Assembly: GCA_015256945.1 (NCBI GenBank)
Contig: JABZLB010000012.1
Coordinates: forward strand, 4,490 to 68,489
Direction of reading: 5' to 3'
Origin: Prevotellaceae bacterium
GTDB lineage: Bacteria; Bacteroidota; Bacteroidia; Bacteroidales; Bacteroidaceae
Length of the DNA stretch: 64,000 bases
Notes under the pieces: generated by a model
What the model was told of the DNA's origin: nothing
Seen by the model: the letters and a program-made list of their open reading frames with translations, nothing else
The model's database searches: none
Part shown: positions 7,891 to 17,601 of the stretch, one piece after another
Layout: each line of letters begins with the position of its first letter
How positions within the stretch are numbered: position 1 is the first letter of the stretch
Translations under genes and position numbers: made by a program

Positions 7891-10800
7891 TTATTTCACG
7901 ATAACTTTTCGAGTCTTTCCGTTGACCTCGCGCACAATGTAAATACCTGCGCTTGGTGTGTTGACACGTTGGCCGTTGAGGTCGAAGTATTCGATACGTG
8001 CCTTGGTGTTGGCTTCGGCTGTGCTGATGCCGTTAGCCGTAGCAGGTGAAAGGGTAACGTTGAGTTCGTCGCCAATGGTCACTGCTGCCGTAGCATCGGT
8101 ATAGCCGTTGGCTTTGACGGTAGCGGTATAGGTGAGTAGGGGTTGGCGAACGGTAATAGCGAACGAGCCGTCGGCCTGTGTTGTTCCAGCGTAGACAACG
8201 TTATCGCTGGTAAGCGTAACGGTAGCGCCTACTACTGCATTGCCTGTGGTATTAAGAATTTTACCGCTTACGGTGCATGATGGGTCAGTAACGAGCCATG
8301 CTACAGGTACAGATGGGTTGTAAGAGCTTGCCTTATACCAGTTCTGTTCTGACAGTTTGCCATTATCGGTTGCACGATAATAACAGTTGTCGGTGAGCGA
8401 TTTGTCAGACACAAAGTTAGCTGTCATCCAATCATCAGCCTCTGAAATAACAACCACCTTGATGCTCTTGCCTTCGTATTTGAACGGCTGAGCGAACTGA
8501 GCTTCAAGTAAAGTTGTGCTGTTCTTGTCGATGCCAGTACCCTTATAGGTCACCGTTCCGTCAAAGACACGCGTCATTTGTGTTGTGTCAGCTTCGTGGA
8601 AAGCACCTCCGTAGCTTTGTTCATCGGCATTTGTAATCCATACCTTTACGCGCGCATTGTAGTTTTTGGGGCTGTAAGTCATGATATACCCTCGCCAACT
8701 TATGGCTTTAATAAGGGTTCCGCTGGTGAGATTAAGCTTTGAAGCAGAGTAAAGCGTTTCGGTTTGACTACGTTTGTAGTTCATGGTTACAGGAGCATTG
8801 CCCTGTATGTTCGTGCTGTCGCCAACCTGTACAAGCTGTGCTGTTTGCTCTTCGGCAACGGTAACGTTGATGGTATCAGAAACCGTTTGGTTGCCATTGT
8901 TAAGTTTCAGCACCACGAAAGCCTTCTGCTGGCCAGTCTCGTGAGGGTAAAGTGTGAAGGTATAAGCTGCCTGTCCCTTGCTATCAACGTTAACAGTTGT
9001 AGTTTCTTTTACAGTAGTTGCACCGAAATGCAGCTGTGCCTTATAATCGGTTGCGGTGAGCGCGTGATTCAAATAGTTTGTAGCCTTGACGGTTACAGTA
9101 TAAGGTTTATTTACCTCAGCGGTGGTAGGTGCATTCATTTGTTCGATGAAGAAACCGTTGGCTGTTTTAAGACGAACGTCCTTTTCAACAGTAGCAGCGG
9201 TAAACGACACACCATCGGTTCGATAAGGGAAGAAGCCTTCGCGGGTTACTTCAACCTGATAGGTGAGGTTTTCCTTAATAACCGGAACGGCATACGAACC
9301 GTCGCTCATAGTGGTACCCGTGTAAAGCACATTGCCACTCTTCACGGTGATAGTAGCATTTGGGATTGCCTGCCCTGTAACGGCGTTTGTAACGCGACCT
9401 TTCAACATACGAGTAGTAGCCGTGAAACCAATGTGCATGATTGGTAAGCTGCTTACGCTGATAACTGCGTTTGTAAGGTCGCTGTCGTTGGCGCAAGCGA
9501 TACTACGCTTGGGAAGTGTCATAGCGCCAATACCGTCAAAGGCAACCATAACACCCATATCGCAGCTGTGCATCATCTTTACACGCAGGTTTCCGCCTGT
9601 ATATACGAAAGGTTTAGCCAGCTGTAGCTCTAAAACGTGAGGTGGATTTGGATCAGAATCCGTAACCTTTTTCACGTCGGCATAGAACTCATACACCTTC
9701 GACATTTGTTCAGATGGCGTATAAGCATAAGGTTCTTTGAAAAGAGAATCGTCAGTATTTTGCAACCACACAGTTACAGTAGGCGAGAAATCGGCCATGC
9801 TGGTGCCGTCGAAGCTGAGACGTGTAATCTGTGTACCCGGATTAAGCTTCAAGTCTTTAGCCAAGTAAACAAACTCCGACTGGCTTCGGAAGCGGTATAA
9901 GTTTAACGGAACACCCTGCCAACGCCATTCGCTTACACCAGTAACAACTTCGCTTTCGGTTGTTTCGGGAGCAATAGTAACGGTTACTGTATCGGAGGTG
10001 ATGACGATACCGTCTTTCTCAAACTTGTAATAGGCCTTGTAAGTACCTGCTTTGTGCGGTGTGAAATTGAGCTTAACCTCTTGCGAACCTAAAACACGTA
10101 TTTCAGGAGATGCGGCTTCGGCTACTTTCTCGTTGTTGAAATAAAGAGCCATATTGTAGCCAGCCTGTAGCGCTTTGTACAGTGGGTTCTTGAGCGTTGC
10201 TGATGAAGCATAAGACGTGTTTACCTGTCCGGTAGTTGGAATATTAAGGTTAGTAATAAAGGCATCAACCTCTGGTACAATTGCTTTGAAGCCCAGAATA
10301 TTGTCGAGATAACAGTGTCCGCCCTCGAAGGCAATGTACCAACGACCTGCTGGCACCTTATCGACAACAATTTTCTTAAAGGCATAGTAGGAGCCTGTCC
10401 AACTTTGACGGAGCGCAGAGTCGCTCATCGCAGTGGCTCCAATAGAGTCAATACGTGTCCAATGGTGGCGATCGGCCGAGATATAGAGGTTAATATACGA
10501 ACGATTATCCTCTTTTGACACCTCGAACGATAGCTTCTCACCAGCTTTTACCTCCATAAGCGGAGTGATAAGCTTTGATGGGCCGTGCGTATCATAGCAA
10601 TAGAAGCTGTTTTTATTGTTAATGCTGTAAATAAGCTGTGGGAAGTTTGTGGTGTGCCATGCGTCGGGCGCACAGAAACCTTCAGGAATGCTGTCGTTCT
10701 CAACATCAACAAAATACTCGTCGGGAGCGACGCTGTAGCCGTTCAGATTGAGTTTTAAGTTGACGTTGTTATCGCCTTTGATAGTGATGTGACCATACTT

Positions 10801-11964
10801 CTGCCCTGTAACATCAGGTGTCATCGAGATAGAAATAGGCACACTATCGTGGGCTGTAATGGTGATAGGAGCTTGTACGGAAGACGTAAAGCCCGGAGTA
10901 GTACTAATTTCAGTGAGGGTCTGTGGTAGAGCACCGCGGTTCTTCACCATAAAGTTGACGGTAACCTTACCACGTGATGTGCCATACTCAATGCGGTTTC
11001 CTGTGTGCAATGCTACATCGCCGTAAGCACCCGTAAGCTTGAAAGCTGGTGCGTAAGGGGTAGGAACAACAAGGGGTAGGGCCGTAGAATTGGCAGTAAC
11101 ACCCTCTTGAAGATAGCCGTCAAAACGCTCATACTGTTGCTTGTTCAGCGTAGCGGTGAAGGTTATATTACAGGTGTCGCCTGGGTTTAGCTCACGGGTG
11201 ATAGCTTGTGTAGCTATAACCGTGTTAAGAACGTTACGTTTTAACGTGAGGTTGTAACCAGAAGTGGAAGCATTTAGTGTATAATCGCCCGTGTTCTTGA
11301 GGTTAACGAGGTATGAAAGCTTGTAGTTTCCGTCGGCGTCACAGTCGATAAATTTTCCGCCATTCCATTTTACTGACATGATGCTGAGTCCATTACGCAG
11401 TGTGAAATCGGCAGCTTCGGCGGTAAGGTTATCCAAATAAGTGTAGTAGCCTCTGATACCTACGCGTGTGCCAGCTGGTAGAGAAGGAAGCTCAACTTTA
11501 CGGAACTCGGTGGTGTTGACGTCGTAAACGGTAGGGGTTATTTCTTCACCGCGTACGAATTTACCGCCTGATTCGGTGACTTTAAAGAATTTAACTCCTG
11601 CACCATCTGACCAAGAGTTGGCCTTTTTTACCATAATAGTAACCTTGCCTGTGACAGGAGGAGTTACTAAAAGGTCGTAAACGAGATGGTCTTGCCCCGA
11701 ATCCCAATCGGTCATTTTTTGGCTTCCAACTTCAAGACAGCCTGAATTGTCAACACCTCTATCGGTATGATAGGTGTAGCGCACATAGCCGTCGGCATAA
11801 TCATCAACCAAATGGCCCCATCCTGAACCTATTAAAAAATCGTGTTCAGTGGTAGAAAAGGCAATGTCAAACTTTTGAATGTAGTTAGCAATGTTGTCGG
11901 CTTTACTTACTATGGTAATAAATAATGCAACAAAAGAAAGGATTAAGCGTAGAAGTTTTGTCAT
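7891..11964 (-). CDS. Giant T9SS-secreted multi-domain surface protein with carboxypeptidase-regulatory-like repeats
   Basis: A 1357-residue protein with a signal peptide (MTKLLRLILSFVALFITIVSKA) and a C-terminal type IX sorting tail (IEYFDLNGQRVNTPSAGIYI, ending RKVIVK). It is built of beta-sandwich modules: an N-terminal jelly-roll (DLLVTPPVTGKV), CARDB-like domains, a choice-of-anchor module with SKLITPLMEVKAGEKLSFEV and VPAGRWYIAFEGGHCYLDNI, and two carboxypeptidase-regulatory-like domains (KGRVTNAVTGQAIPNATITV; SGKILNTTGNAVVGATVTL). No catalytic motif is seen, so an adhesive or binding role is inferred. It has the same architecture as the protein at 24216-28355. It follows the SusC operon but a terminator at 12021-12049 separates it. 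Confidence 0.8.
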   Translation of the reverse strand: MTKLLRLILSFVALFITIVSKADNIANYIQKFDIAFSTTEHDFLIGSGWGHLVDDYADGYVRYTYHTDRGVDNSGCLEVGSQKMTDWDSGQDHLVYDLLVTPPVTGKVTIMVKKANSWSDGAGVKFFKVTESGGKFVRGEEITPTVYDVNTTEFRKVELPSLPAGTRVGIRGYYTYLDNLTAEAADFTLRNGLSIMSVKWNGGKFIDCDADGNYKLSYLVNLKNTGDYTLNASTSGYNLTLKRNVLNTVIATQAITRELNPGDTCNITFTATLNKQQYERFDGYLQEGVTANSTALPLVVPTPYAPAFKLTGAYGDVALHTGNRIEYGTSRGKVTVNFMVKNRGALPQTLTEISTTPGFTSSVQAPITITAHDSVPISISMTPDVTGQKYGHITIKGDNNVNLKLNLNGYSVAPDEYFVDVENDSIPEGFCAPDAWHTTNFPQLIYSINNKNSFYCYDTHGPSKLITPLMEVKAGEKLSFEVSKEDNRSYINLYISADRHHWTRIDSIGATAMSDSALRQSWTGSYYAFKKIVVDKVPAGRWYIAFEGGHCYLDNILGFKAIVPEVDAFITNLNIPTTGQVNTSYASSATLKNPLYKALQAGYNMALYFNNEKVAEAASPEIRVLGSQEVKLNFTPHKAGTYKAYYKFEKDGIVITSDTVTVTIAPETTESEVVTGVSEWRWQGVPLNLYRFRSQSEFVYLAKDLKLNPGTQITRLSFDGTSMADFSPTVTVWLQNTDDSLFKEPYAYTPSEQMSKVYEFYADVKKVTDSDPNPPHVLELQLAKPFVYTGGNLRVKMMHSCDMGVMVAFDGIGAMTLPKRSIACANDSDLTNAVISVSSLPIMHIGFTATTRMLKGRVTNAVTGQAIPNATITVKSGNVLYTGTTMSDGSYAVPVIKENLTYQVEVTREGFFPYRTDGVSFTAATVEKDVRLKTANGFFIEQMNAPTTAEVNKPYTVTVKATNYLNHALTATDYKAQLHFGATTVKETTTVNVDSKGQAAYTFTLYPHETGQQKAFVVLKLNNGNQTVSDTINVTVAEEQTAQLVQVGDSTNIQGNAPVTMNYKRSQTETLYSASKLNLTSGTLIKAISWRGYIMTYSPKNYNARVKVWITNADEQSYGGAFHEADTTQMTRVFDGTVTYKGTGIDKNSTTLLEAQFAQPFKYEGKSIKVVVISEADDWMTANFVSDKSLTDNCYYRATDNGKLSEQNWYKASSYNPSVPVAWLVTDPSCTVSGKILNTTGNAVVGATVTLTSDNVVYAGTTQADGSFAITVRQPLLTYTATVKANGYTDATAAVTIGDELNVTLSPATANGISTAEANTKARIEYFDLNGQRVNTPSAGIYIVREVNGKTRKVIVK

Positions 11965-12020
11965 AATAATAATAATTAAGTAAGTAAAAGATATAATAGT
12001 ATAGATTGGGTAAAGAACAA

Positions 12021-12049
12021 AATATGGCCTGAAACATTCAGGCCATATT
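12021..12049 (-). terminator. Rho-independent terminator after the BACON lipoprotein gene
   Basis: AATATGGCCTGAA (12021-12033) and TTCAGGCCATATT (12037-12049) form a perfect 13-bp stem with a 3-base loop. Read on the minus strand the stem runs into TTTTGTTCTTT. It closes the SusC operon and implies a separate promoter, which I could not identify, for the T9SS gene downstream. Confidence 0.85.
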
Positions 12050-12071
12050 AATTTTATATTAAAACTTCATA

Positions 12072-13358
12072 TTATAACCGGGGCTTCGCAGCGGGAGATT
12101 TAAATTCGGGATTGCGAAGCAGGTAAGAGCTGATGTTTTGTTTTTTAACAGGTGCAGGGAGGGCACGCTTGGCACTTGAGCCTACAACGCCTTCAATCAT
12201 AATAGGCTGGAGGTACATCATCAGGTCGCCGGTGCGGTTCGGTTTCACGTGATTCTGAAGGTCCCACTTCTTGTCAAATACCGTAACGGCAAAGACATTT
12301 GCCTTATAGGTAGCCGTTTTGTCATCGGTAAGCTGTTTGATCAGTTCATCGTTTCGGTCGTTGTCGAAGAACTGTGCCACTGTTCCTACCTGAGCGTTAT
12401 AACCCAGAACAGCTGTCATAGAGAGGCCAACGCCAGGTACTGAGAAGTATGGGAGCAGGTTATTCTGCTGGAACTGTTTGTAATAGCTGTAATCGATGAC
12501 TGATGAATAGATGAAATAACGATTGTAATATCTGCCCATCAGCTCACCGGCATTGATGTCGAAGGAAAGTGTTTCCGGATTAAAGTCGATAGGAAGCAAC
12601 CAGCCTTTGTCGGTATCGGTGAACTCGAGGAATGGATTTCCTTGTGCATCGGTAACAATTTTTGTCTGTATCTCAGAATACAATTCCTTGATATTGCGTG
12701 TAGAACTTGTGTACAGTGCGAGATCGTAACCTGTAAAACGGAAGTCTTTTCCAACAATATCTTTCAGCTCACCCTGGATAACCTGTATGGTATCCTTGTA
12801 CGGTCCGGCTTCAATATAAAGCTCAGCCTGACGGATGTGGCCGTCGTTGTTTTCGGCAACAGCTACATTAACCTTACCGTTGCTGAGTGTAGGAACAGCC
12901 CAGCTTTCGCTTGACGAGAGCTGAACATTGGCTCCTTCGTCAACGACAGGATAGGAAACGGTACGCGCCGAGTCGTTATAGATGAAGAAATGCTTGCCGT
13001 TATACTCGTAGTTCATACCGAGCTGCTGGATGGTTACGTTTACCGAGTCGGTACCATTAAGGATGGTAAGCTGTGTGGCGCGGCCCTCAACATTGTTGTT
13101 TGCCTGCACGGTAACCTTTACCTGGTTGCCTTCAACGGTAGCCGTTGCCCACGAAGAGTTGAGACGAACCGTAGCAGCTGTTGGTGATGTAAAGGTTACA
13201 CTACCGGTATCGGCTTTGGCCGAGAAGTTTAAGTTGGATGCCGTGATGACGAGGTCTGACTTTTTTTCGTACTGGCTGCCTACATTGTCATCGTCGCTGC
13301 AGGCAACGATGGCAAAGGCAGAGATAGCTAAAGCCAGCACGCTGATTATTTTTTTCAT
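12072..13358 (-). CDS. BACON-domain lipoprotein of the SusCD uptake operon
   Basis: A 428-residue SPII lipoprotein (MKKIISVLALAISAFAIVAC-SDDD). Two BACON-type Ig-like domains are visible: residues about 35-115 (LVITASNLNFSAKADTGSVT, SSWATATVEGNQVKVTV, ending VTIQQLG) and about 120-200 (SSSESWAVPTLSNGKVNVAV, ending KDTIQVIQGEL). The remaining 220 residues are not recognised but contain FRFTGYDLALYTSSTRNI and a hydrophobic-aromatic pattern typical of outer-membrane binding proteins. BACON domains are found in Bacteroidota surface proteins and are thought to bind carbohydrate or mucin, or to act as spacers. It is the fifth gene of the operon starting at 20919, 14 bases after the DUF4302 gene, and is followed by a terminator. 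Confidence 0.75.
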   Translation of the reverse strand: MKKIISVLALAISAFAIVACSDDDNVGSQYEKKSDLVITASNLNFSAKADTGSVTFTSPTAATVRLNSSWATATVEGNQVKVTVQANNNVEGRATQLTILNGTDSVNVTIQQLGMNYEYNGKHFFIYNDSARTVSYPVVDEGANVQLSSSESWAVPTLSNGKVNVAVAENNDGHIRQAELYIEAGPYKDTIQVIQGELKDIVGKDFRFTGYDLALYTSSTRNIKELYSEIQTKIVTDAQGNPFLEFTDTDKGWLLPIDFNPETLSFDINAGELMGRYYNRYFIYSSVIDYSYYKQFQQNNLLPYFSVPGVGLSMTAVLGYNAQVGTVAQFFDNDRNDELIKQLTDDKTATYKANVFAVTVFDKKWDLQNHVKPNRTGDLMMYLQPIMIEGVVGSSAKRALPAPVKKQNISSYLLRNPEFKSPAAKPRL

Positions 13359-13372
13359 AGCGTTATGCTTTA

Positions 13373-15037
13373 TTATTTAGTAAAGTAACCTTTTAAACTT
13401 TTAAGATTTGACGCACTTTTTGCCGGCTTTGCAGCCACTGGCATCAGGAAGTTGACTTTGGCAGGGCTGGCAGCGGTAGTCTTAATGAGGGTGCAGTTCT
13501 TCCATTCGTCAATCATTCCAATGGTTTCGTCTTGCGACGTCGGGTTCTGAACTTTTGCGAAATAGATAACTAATCCTTCAACAGCATAGTCGCCGATATT
13601 CTGCGGGAACTTCATATTGCCCATCTGTGCATAGGTACCATTGGTGTCGTCGTGGCCGAAAGGCATGAGTCCGTAAACCGTATTGCGGTATGACAGATAG
13701 CCGTCACCAAATTCGAATGCGCTGATGACATATCCCTGAACAGCCTGTCCTGACGAGGTATGGAGCGTTAACTGCTGGTTGTAAATAGGCATACCTGCCT
13801 GTATTGCCAGCGATCCCGAAGCCTGATCAAATTCGACAGGGAAGGTGAGTGTCATGTTTCCACCGAGAAGTTGTGTCTTCACAATGAGATTAAGCGCACT
13901 TCCGTTCAGTACAATTTCGGCAGTAGCGTTTACTCTCTGGTTATCGCTGTTGACATAAACAAACTTGTAATGGCCGATAATATCGTTCATGGTCATCTGC
14001 GATACGCTAAATGACGACTTTATATTTGCCGACATTTTACTTGTAATGGTGACTTTAGCCGAACGTGCGTCGCCCGTAGTGTTGGCGGTTGCTGACAGCT
14101 GAAGGCTCGAGCCTGACGCCGTAGCGGTAAGCCAGCTTGCCGATGTTGTGATGTTGAACTGGTCGAGATGGGGCAGGTTGTTCAGCGTACGCGAAAAGGC
14201 GTTATCGTCAGAACCGATGCTGCCAATGGCACGGGTGATGATAGACGGGTCGTAAATGCCGGTCAGCTGACTGTTATTTCCGGTAAGGGAAAGGTTGTTG
14301 TCGCTGTATGTCAGTTCAGAAACGGTATTGCCGCCTAAGGTTACAGGCTCGAAGAAACGGATGCCATCGGCTGTAACGCAGTAGCTTGTCTGAACCTCGT
14401 TGGTGCCGTCACTGATAAGAACCTGACGGTTGTCGCGGTCGAATTGCAGCTGTACGTTCTGACCTGCAAGTGTACCAGTTGCTGCGAGCAGACCGAACTG
14501 GGCTGCTGTTTGTTCAACCTTTGCAATATAATTTGCAGCGGGTTCGGTAAGCTTGCGCAGGTACATGGTGTTTTGATTACGGTTGCCATGAACCTTGATA
14601 AGGTCGTTACCTATCGAATCAATCACAAATTCGAAGTCGCCTCCCTTGCCTACATTGCTGTTGCTGTTAGGCGTAGCAAAGTCGTGCAGCTGCTTATTGT
14701 AGGTATCGAATGACAATACAGGGCCGTCAACATTTTTCATAGAGTAGAGCGAAACAACACCATTGCTGCCGTCCTGCTCACTGTGGGTAATTACCGTATC
14801 GCCCTGGAACTTCAGCGTGTAGGTGTAACCGCCATACTTTTGGTTGGCATCAGGGAAGTTCTCGAGTACCCAACCATACTGTGAACTTTGAAGAGTCTTC
14901 TGCGCTTCGCTGAGGTATTTCTCAACACGTGCAGAAGCAGACCCGTCGAAAGAGTCCTCCTGGTCCTTCAGACACGATTGCAAGGCAAAGGCAGGAAGGA
15001 GGAAAAGTCCGAAAGTTAAAATCTTATTTAATTTCAT
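13373..15037 (-). CDS. DUF4302-domain lipoprotein of the SusCD uptake operon
   Basis: About 554 residues from the ATG at 15037 (MKLNKILTFGLFLLPAFALQSC-LKDQED), an SPII lipoprotein. The N-terminal 250 residues match DUF4302: SARVEKYLSEAQKTLQSSQYGWVLE, then GGYTYTLKFQGDTVI, VVSLYSMKNVDGPVLSFDTY and KGGDFEFVIDSIGNDLIKVHG. A BACON-like region follows (ITTSASWLTATASGSSLQLSA, ending FSVSQMTMNDIIG) and then a further beta domain. DUF4302 genes are usually found with SusC/SusD pairs and an HExxH lipoprotein, as here. Function is unknown; a surface substrate-binding role is inferred from position and lipidation. It lies 16 bases after the metallohydrolase gene. Confidence 0.8.
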   Translation of the reverse strand: MKLNKILTFGLFLLPAFALQSCLKDQEDSFDGSASARVEKYLSEAQKTLQSSQYGWVLENFPDANQKYGGYTYTLKFQGDTVITHSEQDGSNGVVSLYSMKNVDGPVLSFDTYNKQLHDFATPNSNSNVGKGGDFEFVIDSIGNDLIKVHGNRNQNTMYLRKLTEPAANYIAKVEQTAAQFGLLAATGTLAGQNVQLQFDRDNRQVLISDGTNEVQTSYCVTADGIRFFEPVTLGGNTVSELTYSDNNLSLTGNNSQLTGIYDPSIITRAIGSIGSDDNAFSRTLNNLPHLDQFNITTSASWLTATASGSSLQLSATANTTGDARSAKVTITSKMSANIKSSFSVSQMTMNDIIGHYKFVYVNSDNQRVNATAEIVLNGSALNLIVKTQLLGGNMTLTFPVEFDQASGSLAIQAGMPIYNQQLTLHTSSGQAVQGYVISAFEFGDGYLSYRNTVYGLMPFGHDDTNGTYAQMGNMKFPQNIGDYAVEGLVIYFAKVQNPTSQDETIGMIDEWKNCTLIKTTAASPAKVNFLMPVAAKPAKSASNLKSLKGYFTK

Positions 15038-15053
15038 ATTCCGTTGCAATTTA

Positions 15054-15950
15054 TTAGTTTATACTGAGGTCAGTAAGACTTACGCTGCCGTTGATTACGT
15101 TGTTTTCGCGGCGCAGCACCTCTGCTCTAAGCTCATCCAGATCAATGTTCCACTCTGTTTTCATGTAAGTACGCACAATATCCAGCTTCTTTTGAATAAG
15201 TGCAGCACCTTCCGTTCCGGCTTCAGTCATTTTCTGATCCCACCAGCTCTGCGGATTAGTAACGTATGTAGAGAACATTTCGGCGATGTCTTCGCGTCCC
15301 TCTTTCTGCGAGTAGGCACTGATATAACCACGTTTCAGGAAATCGGTGGCGCCACTCTTACCGCTCCAGTCGTCAGAAAGGTAGGTTGTTCCTGTTATCT
15401 GATCGTAAGCCTTATCGTAAGGTTTCGTCTGGTTCAAAATGTGCATGAACTCGTGATGGATGGTTTTCAGATAGTAGGTATTTAAGTCATCGAGCGAGCC
15501 TAAGAACTTATCGATGTTGTTAGTACCTGCCAGATAAATCTTTTTTCCACCCTCAGCAGTACCCAGGATAATGGTATTGTTGTTGTTATACTCAAATTCA
15601 CCCGTTGCGTAAAGCATCTTAGGGAAATATTGGCGTGTAAAGTTGATACCCGCTACACGGTCGTAAGCCTCGATACAAGTATACTTAACGATGTGGGCCA
15701 GCTTAATGGCCGACTTATAATCGGAAGGTATATTGTAATAGTTCATGTCGGTTTCCTTGTCGTCGTAGCGCCACATGAAATCAATATTGTAAGGCTGAAC
15801 ATAGTTAACCTGAAGCCATTTGTCGAATGGTGTCTGGCTGGTGACCTCGGGTTTTATCACACTTTCCTCACTCAGTTTGTCCTCAGAGCAAGACGAAAGT
15901 GTCATACCTGCACCCACAAACAGGAGTATGTATAAAAGATTCTTTTTCAT
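15054..15950 (-). CDS. Substrate import-associated zinc metallohydrolase lipoprotein
   Basis: A 298-residue SPII lipoprotein (MKKNLLYILLFVGAGMTLSSC-SEDK). The zinc-binding motif HEFMH is at residues 166-170 within TIHHEFMHILNQTKPYD, and WDQKMTEAGTEGAALIQKKL near the C-terminus is typical of the family. The family is a predicted metallohydrolase that nearly always accompanies a SusC/SusD transporter; proteolysis of the imported substrate is the natural guess but I know of no defined substrate. It lies 32 bases after the SusD gene and 16 bases before DUF4302, so it belongs to the same operon. Its retained HExxH suggests an active enzyme, pointing to peptide or glycopeptide import rather than plain polysaccharide. 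Confidence 0.85.
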   Translation of the reverse strand: MKKNLLYILLFVGAGMTLSSCSEDKLSEESVIKPEVTSQTPFDKWLQVNYVQPYNIDFMWRYDDKETDMNYYNIPSDYKSAIKLAHIVKYTCIEAYDRVAGINFTRQYFPKMLYATGEFEYNNNNTIILGTAEGGKKIYLAGTNNIDKFLGSLDDLNTYYLKTIHHEFMHILNQTKPYDKAYDQITGTTYLSDDWSGKSGATDFLKRGYISAYSQKEGREDIAEMFSTYVTNPQSWWDQKMTEAGTEGAALIQKKLDIVRTYMKTEWNIDLDELRAEVLRRENNVINGSVSLTDLSIN

Positions 15951-15982
15951 CTTGAAATATCTTTTTTGAATAATCGGTATTA

Positions 15983-17584
15983 TTAATTTCTTGGATTGGC
16001 CTCGAGTCCTGCCTGACGGATTGAGTAAGGAATCTGTACTGCACGGCGTGGATCGTCGGTTTTGAGCCAGTCGGTAACCTTCAGAGGTGTGCCGTTAGCA
16101 CCGATTGTACGACGTGGAATGACGATACGGTAACGGTTTACGTCGTCCCAGCGCAAGCCCTGGTGTATGGTTTCGATACGGCGGAAGCCGAGAACACACT
16201 GCAACATGGTTTCCTGCTGACTGCCTTCAGCATCAATTGTGAACGTAGGATTGAGGTGCTTCTTAACCGTTGAGGCCATTTTTGCAGCGTCATCGTATGA
16301 ATAGTCTACACTGTTGTAGAAGTTCTTGATGAGCTGTGGCGTCAGTGTCGTGCTGGTTTGTACAATATTGTGCATCCATGTATTGAGGTCGGCGCAAGCC
16401 TTGTCATACTGTTTGAGAATGGTATAAGCCTCGGCACGGCAAAGCAATGTTTCGTCGGTAGAGAAGTCTACGTTAACCGTGTGTGCACGACCCGTCTGCA
16501 GAACAGGATCGGTATACTCGAACATGTAGGGCAATTTCCACACCTGGCAGATGTCGTAATTGTTGCCTGCACCGGTGAAAGGCTTTACATAGTAGCTGGC
16601 TGAGCCCCATACGTTTTGTGCATTGAGGTCTTCCATGTTGCCGAGATAGCGGCCGTGGCTGTACCTTTTAAAGTATATGTAAGGGCCAAAAAGTACTCCT
16701 ACTTCCGACTGTTTTGTGGTAAGCATCAGGTTGCAGCTTAAATCGGCACTGATATAATGCTGATTATATGCTTCAAATCCACGAGCAAGATTGCCCATAA
16801 CCTGCCAGTCGCGCAGAACTGCAGTGGGGTTACTGCCGAGTACCTGGTTGGCACATTCTACCACTTTGTCCCATTTCTGGTAATAAAGATAGAAGCGGGC
16901 AGCAAAGGCATAGGCGGCCTTGCGGTTGAAATGGTATTTGGGAACCCGGTAATTATCGTTTACAAGCGGCAGCGCAGCCTGAATATCCTCGTCGATGGCC
17001 TTGTAAACCTCGGCAACGGTACCACGGGTATGTTTGCTGGTAAGTGTTTCAACCTGTTTTGAAACCGGTATACCCAGGTCCTTGTCGGCCGTAGCAGGGT
17101 TATACATCTTTGAGAACTCGGTCACTAATTTAAAGTGGCCGTATGCACGAAGCAGCAGTGCTTCGGCGCGGAGTCCTTCGAGCTTTGTACGTGTTTCGCT
17201 GCTGATATGGGTTGCTTCCAGCTTGTCAATGTCTACAAGAGCTTCGTTAGCCGCGGCAATCGACTGGTATTGCTCCAGCCAAAAATACTCAGGACCGTCG
17301 TTGGATGTTTCCATAACGTCCTGCCAAAAGTAAACTTCGTCGCCGAAACGGTTGCCGTTAGGGTTGGTAGCACCATAGTAATCGGTATTGTCAGACATTA
17401 ATTCGTTGACCAGAATATCGTTACCAGTGGGATAGGCATTGGTTAACAGGTCAGCAATTTTGTCTCCAGAGTCCATTGTAGTACGGTTGTCCGGCATCGT
17501 GTCGAGGAAATCGTTGCACGACGAAAAGGTCAGAACCGAGGCAACTGCTACAACAGCGCTATATAATATTTTCTTCGATTTCAT
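15983..17584 (-). CDS. SusD/RagB-family outer-membrane lipoprotein
   Basis: A 533-residue SPII lipoprotein (MKSKKILYSAVVAVASVLTFSSC-NDFLDTMPD). The opening NDFLDTMPDNRT, the helical TPR-like stretch with EALLLRAYGHFKLVTEFSKMY (about residues 140-165), the AAYAFAARFYLYYQKWDKVVE segment and the C-terminal RRIETIHQGLRWDDVNRYRI are all typical of SusD/RagB. It caps the SusC barrel encoded just upstream (17-base gap) and captures substrate at the cell surface. Because its neighbours are a metallohydrolase, DUF4302 and BACON proteins rather than glycoside hydrolases, the ligand may be a peptide or glycoprotein fragment. Confidence 0.9.
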   Translation of the reverse strand: MKSKKILYSAVVAVASVLTFSSCNDFLDTMPDNRTTMDSGDKIADLLTNAYPTGNDILVNELMSDNTDYYGATNPNGNRFGDEVYFWQDVMETSNDGPEYFWLEQYQSIAAANEALVDIDKLEATHISSETRTKLEGLRAEALLLRAYGHFKLVTEFSKMYNPATADKDLGIPVSKQVETLTSKHTRGTVAEVYKAIDEDIQAALPLVNDNYRVPKYHFNRKAAYAFAARFYLYYQKWDKVVECANQVLGSNPTAVLRDWQVMGNLARGFEAYNQHYISADLSCNLMLTTKQSEVGVLFGPYIYFKRYSHGRYLGNMEDLNAQNVWGSASYYVKPFTGAGNNYDICQVWKLPYMFEYTDPVLQTGRAHTVNVDFSTDETLLCRAEAYTILKQYDKACADLNTWMHNIVQTSTTLTPQLIKNFYNSVDYSYDDAAKMASTVKKHLNPTFTIDAEGSQQETMLQCVLGFRRIETIHQGLRWDDVNRYRIVIPRRTIGANGTPLKVTDWLKTDDPRRAVQIPYSIRQAGLEANPRN

Positions 17585-17601
17585 AATATTGTAGTCTTGT
17601 T

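Noticed and set aside
8764..9447. Plus-strand 227-codon frame inside the T9SS gene at 7891-11964
   Set aside because: Antisense shadow of a well-supported gene; Cys-rich translation without domains.
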